From the NCBI GenBank assembly GCA_964458575.1, contig CAYWMD010000043.1:1-58069 (forward strand): a stretch of 58,069 nt of DNA, in the 5' to 3' direction. The DNA is from CAYWMD01 sp964458575 (GTDB lineage: Bacteria; Verrucomicrobiota; Verrucomicrobiia; Limisphaerales; JADLHS01). The position numbers were made by a program, and so were the translations under genes. This document shows positions 34,642 through 42,847 of this stretch, one piece after another. How positions within the stretch are numbered: position 1 is the stretch's first letter; every line of letters begins with the position of its first letter. Under the pieces are notes generated by a model. The model made no database searches. It was not told the origin of the DNA and saw only the letters and a program-made list of their open reading frames with translations.

Positions 34642-35673
34642 ATGAGCAAATCCACCCGCATTTCCTACGCGATCATGGCCACCCTGCTGGTGCTCATCGG
34701 CTGGCTGCATTTGGGCATGCTGGTGCTCACGGCCCTGTTCGGCTACTTCGCGTTGCAGAAATTCAGTTTCGGCCGGAGCAAGCTGCTGGGCGTGGCCATT
34801 TATTCCATCGCGGTCACGGCGGTGGCCTTCGGCTTGTTTTATTTTTCCAAACGCGCCTACGTCACCCTGCCGAAGCTCGCCGAGAAAACGATTCCCGCCG
34901 TGGTGGATTACGCGGAAAGCAAAAACGTCGAACTGCCCTTCACCGATTATGCGAGCCTCAAGATCATGGCCGTGGCCGAATTCAAGGACAGCGTCGCCAA
35001 TGTCGGTCGTTACCTGCGCCGGGCGGCGTTCGAGATTGCGCAGTTGATCATCGGTTTGGTGGTGGCCGTGAGCATGTTCCTGAGCGTCCGGTGGGGCACG
35101 GAATACGACCCGCAGACCGCGCAGGACAGCCTTTACGCGACGGTGGTGCGCGAACTGAACCTCCGTTTTCGGACTTTTTTCGACAGCTTTTCCCGCGTCA
35201 TCGGCGCGCAAATAACCATCTCAGCCATCAACACCGCGCTCACCGCGGTTTTCCTCATCTGGACCGGTTACCCGTACAAAACCGTGATCAGCATGCTCAC
35301 GTTTCTTTGCGGCCTGCTGCCCATCATCGGCAACCTCATCAGCAATACGCTGATCGTCGGCGTCGGTTTCACCATTTCGCCGCAGATGGCGTTGCTCGCG
35401 CTCATTTATCTGGTGGTGATTCACAAGCTGGAATATTTCCTCAACAGCAAGATCATCGGCGACCGCATCAAGAACCCCATGTGGCTGACGCTCATCGGCA
35501 TCGTGCTGGGCGAAAAACTCATGGGGATTCCCGGGATGATCCTGGCGCCCGTGGTGCTCCACTACATCAAGGTGGAAGCGTCCCGGGCCAAGGCCGGCGA
35601 CGATGGCCCGGAGTCCGGCCAGCCGGCCGGACCCGCCCGGCGCGCGGATGCTCCGGCCGTGGAAAAAACCTGA
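34642..35673 (+). CDS. AI-2E family (PerM/UPF0118) transporter
   Basis: 343 residues from MSKSTRISYA. About eight hydrophobic segments fall in the paired arrangement of the family, ending with GEKLMGIPGMILAPVVLHYI, a typical C-terminal helix. Family members export autoinducer-2, act as Na/H antiporters, or are uncharacterised; substrate cannot be assigned. Eleven upstream in-frame codons come from the repeat before it. The stop TGA shares its last base with the next ATG (TGATG). Confidence 0.85.
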   Translation: MSKSTRISYAIMATLLVLIGWLHLGMLVLTALFGYFALQKFSFGRSKLLGVAIYSIAVTAVAFGLFYFSKRAYVTLPKLAEKTIPAVVDYAESKNVELPFTDYASLKIMAVAEFKDSVANVGRYLRRAAFEIAQLIIGLVVAVSMFLSVRWGTEYDPQTAQDSLYATVVRELNLRFRTFFDSFSRVIGAQITISAINTALTAVFLIWTGYPYKTVISMLTFLCGLLPIIGNLISNTLIVGVGFTISPQMALLALIYLVVIHKLEYFLNSKIIGDRIKNPMWLTLIGIVLGEKLMGIPGMILAPVVLHYIKVEASRAKAGDDGPESGQPAGPARRADAPAVEKT

Positions 35674-36155
35674 TGGCCACGGAGCCGCCATTCATCAAGC
35701 GGCGCGCGCCGACGCTCTACGTCATTATCGGCATCAAGCTGCTCAAGGGCGTGCTGTTGTTGTTGCTGGCGCTCGGGGTGTACAGCCTCTCGGACAACAA
35801 TCTCCCCCAGGAATTCCGGCAGTTGTTGCAATTCCTGCACATTGATCCGGAAAAAAAGTTTTTCGCGGATCTCGAGAACAAAATCGCGCTCATCACGCCG
35901 GCCAAGGTGGTCCTCATGGCGGGCGGCGCGTTCTTCTACAGCCTCTTCTCGCTCGTGGAGGGCGTGGGATTGATTTTTCGCGTGAGCTGGGCCGGCTGGC
36001 TGGCCATCGGCGAGTCGGCTTTCTTTGTGCCGATCGAGATTTACGAGCTGGTGCATCGCCCTTCGCTGGCCGTGTTCATCATTCTGGCGCTGAATGTGTT
36101 CATCGTCTGGTATCTGCTGCAGAACCGCCACCGGTTGTTCCGGCATCATCATTGA
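35673..36155 (+). CDS. DUF2127-family membrane protein
   Basis: 160 residues, with four hydrophobic segments (IIGIKLLKGVLLLLLALGVY near the start, then about 75-95, 105-125 and 130-150). The pattern GIKLLKGVLLLLLALG followed by a helix with ESAFFVPIEIYELVHRPS matches DUF2127. Function unknown. It is translationally coupled to the AI-2E-type transporter, so the two probably act together. Confidence 0.75.
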   Translation: MATEPPFIKRRAPTLYVIIGIKLLKGVLLLLLALGVYSLSDNNLPQEFRQLLQFLHIDPEKKFFADLENKIALITPAKVVLMAGGAFFYSLFSLVEGVGLIFRVSWAGWLAIGESAFFVPIEIYELVHRPSLAVFIILALNVFIVWYLLQNRHRLFRHHH

Positions 36156-36200
36156 GTTTTCCCGCGTGACCCGCTGGCGCGTTTGTGGCAACGTCGCCGC

Positions 36201-36977
36201 GTGACCACAGCCGAAGCCATTCGACTGCTCGAAAAATTCCGCGCCGGTGGCGTGGGCCGTGATTCCGTGTTGCGGGCGTTTCAGGCCGCCCCGCTGGCGG
36301 ACTTGGGCTTCGCACAGGTGGACACGCACCGCGCCTTGCGCAAGGGCTTTCCCGAGGTCATTTTTGGCCAGGGCAAAACCCCCGCCCAGGTGGTCGGCAT
36401 CGCCGCAAAATTGTTGCAGCATCGCCAGCGCGTCCTCGCCACGCGTCTGGGCTTGGAACACGCGCGGGCGCTCCGGAAGAAATTCAAGCACGCGGTTCAT
36501 CATCAACCGGCACGTTGCGTGACCATCGAGCAGCAGCCGCTGGCGAAGCGGCCCGGCACGATCGCCGTGGTTTGCGCGGGCACGAGCGACCTGCCCGTCG
36601 CCGAGGAGGCGGCGGTCACGGCGGAGTTCATGGGCAACCGCGTCGCCCGCGTGAACGACGTGGGCGTGGCCGGCGTGCACCGGCTGTTCAATCGCCTGGC
36701 CGTGATTCAGCGCGCGAACGTGGTCATCGTGGTGGCCGGGATGGAAGGTGCGCTGCCCAGCGTCGTGGGCGGCCTGGTGGACAAGCCGGTCATTGCCGTG
36801 CCCACGAGCATCGGCTACGGCGCGAGCTTCGGCGGCATCGCGGCCCTGCTGGCCATGCTCAACAGTTGCGCCAGCGGGGTGACCGTGGTGAACATTGACA
36901 ACGGCTTCGGCGCCGGCTACGCGGCCAGCCAGATCAATGCGTTATGTAGCTGCGCTCGTGAGAGCGCGGCTGATTGA
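36201..36977 (+). CDS. larB: nickel pincer cofactor biosynthesis protein LarB
   Basis: 258 residues from GTG. LarB carboxylates and hydrolyses nicotinic acid adenine dinucleotide, the first step to the nickel-pincer cofactor of lactate racemase-type enzymes. The PurE-like core shows TIAVVCAGTSDLPVAEEAAV, VVAGMEGALPSVVGGLVDKP and VPTSIGYGASFGG. The last residues (CSCARESAAD) are read from a dispersed hairpin repeat instead of family sequence. larC follows 44 bases on; larA and larE are not in the window. Confidence 0.92.
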   Translation: MTTAEAIRLLEKFRAGGVGRDSVLRAFQAAPLADLGFAQVDTHRALRKGFPEVIFGQGKTPAQVVGIAAKLLQHRQRVLATRLGLEHARALRKKFKHAVHHQPARCVTIEQQPLAKRPGTIAVVCAGTSDLPVAEEAAVTAEFMGNRVARVNDVGVAGVHRLFNRLAVIQRANVVIVVAGMEGALPSVVGGLVDKPVIAVPTSIGYGASFGGIAALLAMLNSCASGVTVVNIDNGFGAGYAASQINALCSCARESAAD

Positions 36978-37017
36978 ATTGCAAATGTTTTGCCGCGTTC
37001 TCACGAACGCAGCCACA
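36945..37017. repeat. TGTAGCTGCG...CGCAGCCACA inverted repeat
   Basis: The left arm (36945-36969) and right arm (36993-37017) are about 25 bases each, nearly exact inverses (TGTAGCTGCGCTCGTGAG against CTCACGAACGCAGCCACA), with a 23-base loop. It overlaps the end of larB and stops five bases before the larC ATG. Confidence 0.8.
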
Positions 37018-37021
37018 CGAG

Positions 37022-38308
37022 ATGAAAACGCTTTACCTCGACCTCTTCAGCGGCATCAGCGGCGACATGCTGATCGGCGCGCTCATTGACTTGGGAGTGG
37101 ACGCGGGGCGATTGGAGCGCGAGTTGCACAAGCTCAAACTGGACGGTTATCACCTGCATATCTCGCGCCGCCAAAACTCCGGCATCGCGGGCGTCAAGTT
37201 CGACGTGCATCTGGCCGATGCTCACGACCATCACCACGGGCACGATGCCCATCACGCATCACGCATCACGCATCACGTTCACCAACATCATCACGGCGAC
37301 AGCCGGACGTTTGCGGAGATAAAAAAACTCATCTCCCGCAGCAAACTCTCACCGTGGGCGAAACGAAAATCCGTGGCCGTGTTTCAACGCATTGCCGATG
37401 CGGAGGGTAAAATTCATGGGATGCCGCCCGGGCAGGTGCATTTTCACGAGGTCGGTGCGGTGGATTCCATCGTGGACATCGTGGGCGCGTGCCTCGCGCT
37501 GGAAATGCTCGGGAGACCGCGCGTGCTGGCCGCGCCCGTGGTGGAAGGTGTCGGTTGGGTCAATTGCGCGCACGGACGGTTTCCCGTTCCGGCGCCGGCG
37601 ACGTTGGCAATTCTTGGCGCGCGCGGGATCGGGGTGACGCAATGCGAGGAGCCAAACGAGCTGGTGACGCCCACCGGCGCGGCGTTGCTGGCCGAGTTCG
37701 CGGAGAGCTTCGGGCCGATGCGCGGGTTGGTTGCCGAGCAGATCGGGTTTGGCCTCGGCTCGCGCGACAACCAGACGCGGCCGAATGTGCTGCGGGCGGT
37801 TTTGGGTAAAGCGGGAAAAGAAACATTCAACATTCAACATGCAACATTCAACGCCGAAGGGCGCGATTGGGAAACCGACCGCGTGGCCGTGCTGGAAACC
37901 AATCTCGACGACATCAACGCGGAAATCCTGGGCCACTTCGTGGAATCGGCGCTGGCGGCGGGCGCGCTGGACGTTTTCCACACGCCGATCCAGATGAAAA
38001 AAAGCCGGCCGGGCGTTTTGCTCACGGTGCTGTGCGCGGAAGCGGACGCGGACAAATTCGCGGAAATGATCCTGGTGGAAACCAGCGCCTTTGGGGTGCG
38101 CCGCACGTTGGCCGAACGACGGAAACTGAAACGTGAATTCCAAACCGTAAAGACGCCTTACGGCCGCGTGACCGTGAAAGTCGGCCGGCTTGATGGCCGG
38201 ACTGTCCAGTCCGCGCCGGAATTTGAGTCGTGCAAAAAGCTCGCTGACCGTGCCAAAGTTCCGCTTAAACGAGTTTACGATGCAGCAATGAAAGCGCTGA
38301 AACCCTGA
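37022..38308 (+). CDS. larC: nickel insertion protein LarC (single continuous frame)
   Basis: 428 residues. LarC inserts nickel into the pyridinium dithiocarboxylate cofactor using CTP. It starts MKTLYLDLFSGISGDMLIGA and has HFHEVGAVDSIVDIVGA and TNLDDINAEILGH. In Lactiplantibacillus larC is made by ribosomal frameshifting; here it is one frame. A His-rich loop (HDHHHGHDAHH and HHVHQHHHGD, about 70-99) is typical of metal storage, but its centre (37250-37277, repeated ATCACGC) looks like repeat expansion. At 267-278 the peptide FNIQHATFNA comes from the ACATTCAAC repeat. Confidence 0.93.
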   Translation: MKTLYLDLFSGISGDMLIGALIDLGVDAGRLERELHKLKLDGYHLHISRRQNSGIAGVKFDVHLADAHDHHHGHDAHHASRITHHVHQHHHGDSRTFAEIKKLISRSKLSPWAKRKSVAVFQRIADAEGKIHGMPPGQVHFHEVGAVDSIVDIVGACLALEMLGRPRVLAAPVVEGVGWVNCAHGRFPVPAPATLAILGARGIGVTQCEEPNELVTPTGAALLAEFAESFGPMRGLVAEQIGFGLGSRDNQTRPNVLRAVLGKAGKETFNIQHATFNAEGRDWETDRVAVLETNLDDINAEILGHFVESALAAGALDVFHTPIQMKKSRPGVLLTVLCAEADADKFAEMILVETSAFGVRRTLAERRKLKREFQTVKTPYGRVTVKVGRLDGRTVQSAPEFESCKKLADRAKVPLKRVYDAAMKALKP

Positions 38309-38348
38309 GCCGATTCAACGTTTCAGCGGTTTAACGATTTAACGAACC

Positions 38349-38594
38349 ATGATTGACGCCGAACTTTTGAAGATCCTGTGCTGCCCGGAAACCCATCAGC
38401 CCCTGCGCGTGGCCGAACCGGCGCTCGTGGAAAAGTTGAACCAGCAAATCGCGGCGGGCGGCTTGCAGAACCGCGCCGGCCAGCCGGTCGCCGTCAACCT
38501 GGACGGCGGCCTTGTCCGCGCCGACGGCAAATTCCTGTATCCGATCCGCCGGGATATTCCGGTGATGCTGGTGGACGAAGCGATTCCCCTTTGA
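38349..38594 (+). CDS. Trm112/YcaR-family small protein
   Basis: 81 residues, beginning MIDAELLKILCCPETHQPLR and ending LYPIRRDIPVMLVDEAIPL, the Trm112 pattern. Eukaryotic Trm112 activates methyltransferases, and bacterial members have unclear partners. The usual four cysteines are reduced to CC near the start, so zinc binding is doubtful. No methyltransferase is adjacent. Confidence 0.85.
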   Translation: MIDAELLKILCCPETHQPLRVAEPALVEKLNQQIAAGGLQNRAGQPVAVNLDGGLVRADGKFLYPIRRDIPVMLVDEAIPL

Positions 38595-38710
38595 CTCCGC
38601 CCCTCGTCCTCCTCGTAATCGAGTCACTATTGTCGGACCGAGCACGCGAAGGACGAAAACTAATTTCAGTCTGACATCCGGGCGTTTCGTTGGTAGGCTC
38701 TCCTGGCTGC

Positions 38711-39910
38711 ATGAAAGCACGTTTTGATTCAATCGAGTCCGTTATTGCCGACATTCGCAAAGGGCGAATGGTCATCATGGTGGACGACGCCGACCGCGAG
38801 AACGAGGGCGACCTCATCATGGCGGCGCAATTTGTCACGCCGGCGGCGGTGAATTTCATGGCGAAACACGGGCGTGGATTGATTTGCGCGCCGACGACGA
38901 ACGACCGGTTGCAGCAGCTCGGCGTCGAGCGCATGGTCAAACAGAACCGCGAGGTGTTCAAAACGGACTTCCAGGTGAGCGTGGACGCGGCGCGCGGCAT
39001 CACCACCGGCATCAGCGCGCCGGACCGCGCCGTCACGATCAAGATCCTCGCGGATCCGACGGCGGTGCCGGACGATCTGGTGCAACCCGGCCACGTTTTT
39101 CCGCTGCGCGCCCGGCCGGGCGGCGTGTTGCAGCGCGCCGGTCACACCGAGGCGGCGGTGGATTTGACCGTGCTCGCCGGCTGCCGCCCGATTGGTGTGA
39201 TTTGCGAAATCATGAATGACGACGGCTCGATGGCACGCCTGCCGGAGTTGTTGAAGTTCGCCCGGAAACACCGGTTGAAGATTTGCACGATTGCGGACCT
39301 GATTCATTACCGGCGCACGCGGGAGAAACTCGTCGAGCGGGTCGAGGTGGTTCAGATGCCGACGGATTACGGCGAGTTTCAACTCATGCTTTATCGGTCG
39401 AAGCTCGACGGCCAGCATCATCTGGCGCTGGTTCACGGCGAGGTGACGGGCCGGGCGAAAGTGCTGGTGCGCGTCCACAGCGAATGTCTGACGGGTGATG
39501 TGTTTGGCTCGCGCCGCTGCGATTGCGGTCCACAATTGCACCAGGCGATGCGGCAGATCGCGGAGGCGGGCCGGGGCGTGATTGTTTACATGCGGCAGGA
39601 GGGGCGGGGCATTGGTCTGGCGCCGAAGATCAAGGCGTACAAATTGCAGGAGCAGGGGTACGACACGGTGGAAGCGAACCAGAAGCTCGGTTACGGCATG
39701 GATTTGCGCGAGTACGGCCTGGGGGCGCAGATTCTCGCGGACCTGGGCTTGAAGACGATCCGGTTGCTGACGAACAATCCGAAAAAGATCGTCGGGCTCG
39801 AGGGTTACGGCTTGGAAGTCGTCGAGCAAGTGCCAATCCGAGTGAAGCCGAATCCGCACAACGAGCGTTACCTGAAAACAAAGCGGCAGAAGATGGGGCA
39901 TCTGCTGTGA
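38711..39910 (+). CDS. ribBA: bifunctional DHBP synthase / GTP cyclohydrolase II
   Basis: 399 residues from MKARFDSIES. The N-terminal half (about 1-205) is 3,4-dihydroxy-2-butanone 4-phosphate synthase with DDADRENEGDLIMAA. The C-terminal half is GTP cyclohydrolase II with zinc ligands in CLTGDVFGSRRCDCG and the catalytic region YMRQEGRGIGL. Together they supply both precursors of riboflavin. It is followed 45 bases on by ribH. No FMN riboswitch is evident upstream. Confidence 0.96.
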   Translation: MKARFDSIESVIADIRKGRMVIMVDDADRENEGDLIMAAQFVTPAAVNFMAKHGRGLICAPTTNDRLQQLGVERMVKQNREVFKTDFQVSVDAARGITTGISAPDRAVTIKILADPTAVPDDLVQPGHVFPLRARPGGVLQRAGHTEAAVDLTVLAGCRPIGVICEIMNDDGSMARLPELLKFARKHRLKICTIADLIHYRRTREKLVERVEVVQMPTDYGEFQLMLYRSKLDGQHHLALVHGEVTGRAKVLVRVHSECLTGDVFGSRRCDCGPQLHQAMRQIAEAGRGVIVYMRQEGRGIGLAPKIKAYKLQEQGYDTVEANQKLGYGMDLREYGLGAQILADLGLKTIRLLTNNPKKIVGLEGYGLEVVEQVPIRVKPNPHNERYLKTKRQKMGHLL

Positions 39911-39955
39911 GCGGGTGAGGCGCGATTCACGATTTGCGAACCAGGCGTCCGACTC

Positions 39956-40414
39956 ATGTTAAAGCCAGTCAAAAAAAACCAGTTGCGCGCGGCGGGCGGG
40001 AATTTTGCCATCGTGGCCTCTCGCTACAACGCGGCGTACGTGGATGCGATGTTGCGCGCGGCGCGACGGGAGTTGCGGCGGGCGGGCGCGCGCGTTCAAG
40101 TGGTGCGTGTGCCGGGGGCGTTCGAGATTCCGGCGGTGGCGGCGAGGCTGGCGGAGACGCGCCCCGCGGCGATCATCTGCCTGGGCGTGATCTTCCAGGG
40201 CGAAACGAGCCATGCGCAGCACGTCGGCTGGGGGGTGACGCATGCCCTGGCGCAGATTCAGGTCCGGCACCAGTTGCCGGTGATTCACGGCGTGTTTGTG
40301 TTTGAGCAGCGAGAACACGCGCGCGTTCGCTGTCTCGGCGCCCGGCATAATCGCGGCATCGAGGCGGCGCAGACCGCGCTGGAAATGGCCCGGGTAATGG
40401 CGGGCCTTGGGTAG
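39956..40414 (+). CDS. ribH: 6,7-dimethyl-8-ribityllumazine synthase
   Basis: 152 residues. It condenses the butanone phosphate with the pyrimidine to lumazine. Family features are FAIVASRYNAAYVDAMLRAA, VVRVPGAFEIPAVAARLA and ICLGVIFQGETSHAQHVGWG (the active-site His is expected in SHAQH), then HNRGIEAAQTALEMA. The sequence around QHVGWGVTHALAQIQ is somewhat divergent from common RibH. It is a two-gene unit with ribBA. Confidence 0.92.
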   Translation: MLKPVKKNQLRAAGGNFAIVASRYNAAYVDAMLRAARRELRRAGARVQVVRVPGAFEIPAVAARLAETRPAAIICLGVIFQGETSHAQHVGWGVTHALAQIQVRHQLPVIHGVFVFEQREHARVRCLGARHNRGIEAAQTALEMARVMAGLG

Positions 40415-40552
40415 CAGTTGTTTGAACACGACGGGATAAGCGTGCGTCAATACCTCCATGAGCGCCGGTGAAAACGAACGCCCGCAGTCTTGCGGACCCG
40501 GCCATGGCCTGATAGCTTCCGGCTGTTTTTTGCGACCCGGATAACAATACGT

Positions 40553-41269
40553 ATGAAAATCAATCCTGTTCCAGTCATCACCGCACTGACCGTCGTCGTG
40601 CAGGCGGCCACCGCCGGCAACATCACCGGCACGGTCACGCTCAAGGGCACCCCGCCGCCCGAGCAAGCCATCCAGCAGGCGAAGGATGACGTCAATTGCG
40701 GCAAGCTCCACACGACCGTGCCGACCACCCATCACTGGGTTGTGGGATCGAAGGGCGAAATGGCCAACGTCGTGGTCATGCTGAAGGGAATCAGCGGCAA
40801 ATCCACCGGCGCCTCGGCCCCGCCCGCGGAACTGGACCAAAAAGGCTGCGAGTATCTCCCGGTCATCATGGCGGTTCAAACCGGGCAGAAGGTGAACGTA
40901 AAGAACTCCGACCCCGTGATGCACAACGTGAGCACCACGCCGGTGAACACCGCGGGGGGCAACAAGCCCGACAACAAGGCGCAAATGGCGGGCATGCCGG
41001 ACATAACCTTCACGTTCCCTGCGGCGGAAAATTTTCTCCGTTTCAAGTGCGACGTCCATCCGTGGATGTTCGCGTGGGTGACGGTCGTGGATCATCCTTA
41101 TTTCGCGGTGACCGACAAGGATGGCAAGTTCACCATCAAGAACGTGCCGGCTGGCAAGTACACCGTGCAGGCCCTTCACCGCAAGGCGGCGCCGAATGGC
41201 GTGGACAAGGAAATCGAAGTGAAGGACGGCGATGTGACGCTGGACTTCACGATGGAGCCGCCCAAGTAG
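40553..41269 (+). CDS. secreted cupredoxin-like copper protein with a carboxypeptidase-regulatory-like tail
   Basis: 238 residues from MKINPVPVIT, signal peptide to about 21. The middle has type-I copper ligands in order: His in PVMHNVS, then C-x2-H-x2-M in FKCDVHPWMFAW. The C-terminal part (FAVTDKDGKFTIKNVPAGKY) is a CarboxypepD_reg-type beta sandwich. It precedes the cytochrome oxidase operon, past a strong terminator, so it could act as a periplasmic electron carrier (inference). The open frame extends 21 codons upstream. Confidence 0.8.
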   Translation: MKINPVPVITALTVVVQAATAGNITGTVTLKGTPPPEQAIQQAKDDVNCGKLHTTVPTTHHWVVGSKGEMANVVVMLKGISGKSTGASAPPAELDQKGCEYLPVIMAVQTGQKVNVKNSDPVMHNVSTTPVNTAGGNKPDNKAQMAGMPDITFTFPAAENFLRFKCDVHPWMFAWVTVVDHPYFAVTDKDGKFTIKNVPAGKYTVQALHRKAAPNGVDKEIEVKDGDVTLDFTMEPPK

Positions 41270-41291
41270 CCATTGAGAGTTTTTTGGGAAG

Positions 41292-41324
41292 CCGCTGCGG
41301 TGGGAAAGCCGCAGCGGTTTTTTA
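41292..41324 (+). terminator. strong intrinsic terminator
   Basis: CCGCTGCGG (41292-41300), an eight-base loop, CCGCAGCGG (41309-41317), then TTTTTTATT. It separates the cupredoxin gene from the oxidase operon. Confidence 0.88.
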
Positions 41325-41331
41325 TTGTGGG

Positions 41332-41416
41332 AACATCCAACCGCCAACTGCCAACCGCCAACGCCCAACCTCCGACGGGCGCGAACGCTTGGCCCCGGAT
41401 GTTCGCGGTTGATGGT
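41332..41416. repeat. CCAACTGCCAACCGCC dispersed repeat
   Basis: Repeated CCAAC words (CCAACCGCCAACTGCC) at 41336-41370, and a partly inverse segment GGATGTTCGCGGTTGATGG at 41397-41415. It is an intergenic element directly before ctaA. Confidence 0.5.
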
Positions 41417-41439
41417 TGAAGGTCTGCTGCTTTTCGCTC

Positions 41440-42846
41440 GTGAACGGATCCCCTGCGCCAAGCCGCTGGTTGCATCGTTTCGCCGTGCTGACGGCGCTGG
41501 CGACGTTTTTGTTGCTGGGTGTGGGCGGCCTGGTGACCAGCCATGGCGTGGGCATGGCCGTTCCCGACTGGCCGAATACCTACGGTTACAACATGTTCCG
41601 GTTCCCCTTTTCGCAATGGCTGGGCGGGATTTTTTACGAACACAGCCATCGGCTGGTCGCGTCCGGAGTAGGGTTGTTGACCGCGATCCTCGCGGGGTGG
41701 TTGTGGGTCCGGGAAACGCGAGGCCGCCTTTATTTGAAGGAGATTTTCCGGCACGCCGGGCGGTGCGGCATGCTCCTGGGCAGGAACCTGGCGGCGGCGC
41801 GCGAGCAGGGGCAGGCCCTGATGCGCGCGCTCAAGTTGTCGGTCAACGAACGATGGCTGGGCCTTGGGGCGATCCTGTTCGTGCTGGTGCTGATGGGAGT
41901 GCGCAAACTGCCGGTGTATGTGGCGCTGGCGGCGGTGGCGCCGGTGTTCATGGTGCTGGGGTTTTATCGGTTCAAGCGGGACACGCGGCAGTTGCGCTGG
42001 CTGGGCATCGTGGCGCTCGCGGCGGTAATTTTACAGGGCGTGCTGGGCGGATTGCGGGTGGTGTGGCTCGCGGACGAGATCGGGATTTTTCACGCGACGC
42101 TGGCGCAGCTTTTCTTTGTCTTGATTTGTGCGATTACGCTGATGACAAGTCGGTGGTGGAACAAATTACCCTCACCCCTGACCCCTCTCCCATCCGATCG
42201 GAGAGGGGAACAGCAGACGTTTGGCTGGGGGAGACTACGCGGCCTGGTTCTGGCAACGACGCTCCTCATCTTCTTTCAACTCCTTTTCGGCGCGACGATG
42301 CGGCATCAGCATGCGGGGCTGGCCATTCCGGATTTTCCGCTGGCTTACGGCAAGGTTTGGCCGGCGATGGACACGGATTCCGTGGCGCGTTACAACCAGC
42401 AACGCGTCGAAGTTACCGTTGCCAATCCGATCACCGCGTTTCAAATCGGCTTGCAAATGGCGCACCGGCTGATGGCGGTTTTGATTTTGTTTGGGGTCGG
42501 CCTCGTGGCGTGGCGTGTTCGGAGTTCCGGCTTTAGCCGGTCCGGGCCACCGGAAGGCGGAGTTCCAAACCGCCCGGTTTTGCGGTGGCTCGCTTTCGTT
42601 TGGTTGGGACTGATTCTGATTCAAGTCGGCCTCGGGGCGTGGACGATCTGGTCAAACAAGGCGGCGGACGTGGCCACGGTCCACGTGCTGGTGGGCGCAC
42701 TTTCTTTAGTGACAGGGGCGTTGTGGTGCGTTATCTCTTTTGCCCGTCCCGTGGACCAGTTCGGATTCCAATCCGTTCCCCTGCGCCCCATTGAATCAGG
42801 CCGGACCTCGTTCGAGGCGCGGGCGGCAGCGATGACGAACATTTGA
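41440..42846 (+). CDS. ctaA: heme A synthase (COX15/CtaA)
   Basis: 468 residues from a GTG (a TTG at 41416 is the alternative). It oxidises heme O to heme A in the membrane. It shows the two-fold family layout with conserved helices LGVGGLVTSHGVGMAVPDWP, GIFYEHSHRLVASGVG, RHQHAGLAIPDFPLAYG and IGLQMAHRLMAVLILFG (heme-binding His in each). Two loops contain translated dispersed repeats: PSPLTPLPSDRRGE at about 244-257 and SSGFSRSGPPEGG at about 360-373. The protein is complete and both insertions lie between helices. Confidence 0.88.
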   Translation: MNGSPAPSRWLHRFAVLTALATFLLLGVGGLVTSHGVGMAVPDWPNTYGYNMFRFPFSQWLGGIFYEHSHRLVASGVGLLTAILAGWLWVRETRGRLYLKEIFRHAGRCGMLLGRNLAAAREQGQALMRALKLSVNERWLGLGAILFVLVLMGVRKLPVYVALAAVAPVFMVLGFYRFKRDTRQLRWLGIVALAAVILQGVLGGLRVVWLADEIGIFHATLAQLFFVLICAITLMTSRWWNKLPSPLTPLPSDRRGEQQTFGWGRLRGLVLATTLLIFFQLLFGATMRHQHAGLAIPDFPLAYGKVWPAMDTDSVARYNQQRVEVTVANPITAFQIGLQMAHRLMAVLILFGVGLVAWRVRSSGFSRSGPPEGGVPNRPVLRWLAFVWLGLILIQVGLGAWTIWSNKAADVATVHVLVGALSLVTGALWCVISFARPVDQFGFQSVPLRPIESGRTSFEARAAAMTNI

Positions 42847-42847
42847 A

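Noticed and set aside
37022..38308. Programmed frameshift in larC
   Set aside because: Unlike the well-known split larC, the frame is continuous from start to stop.
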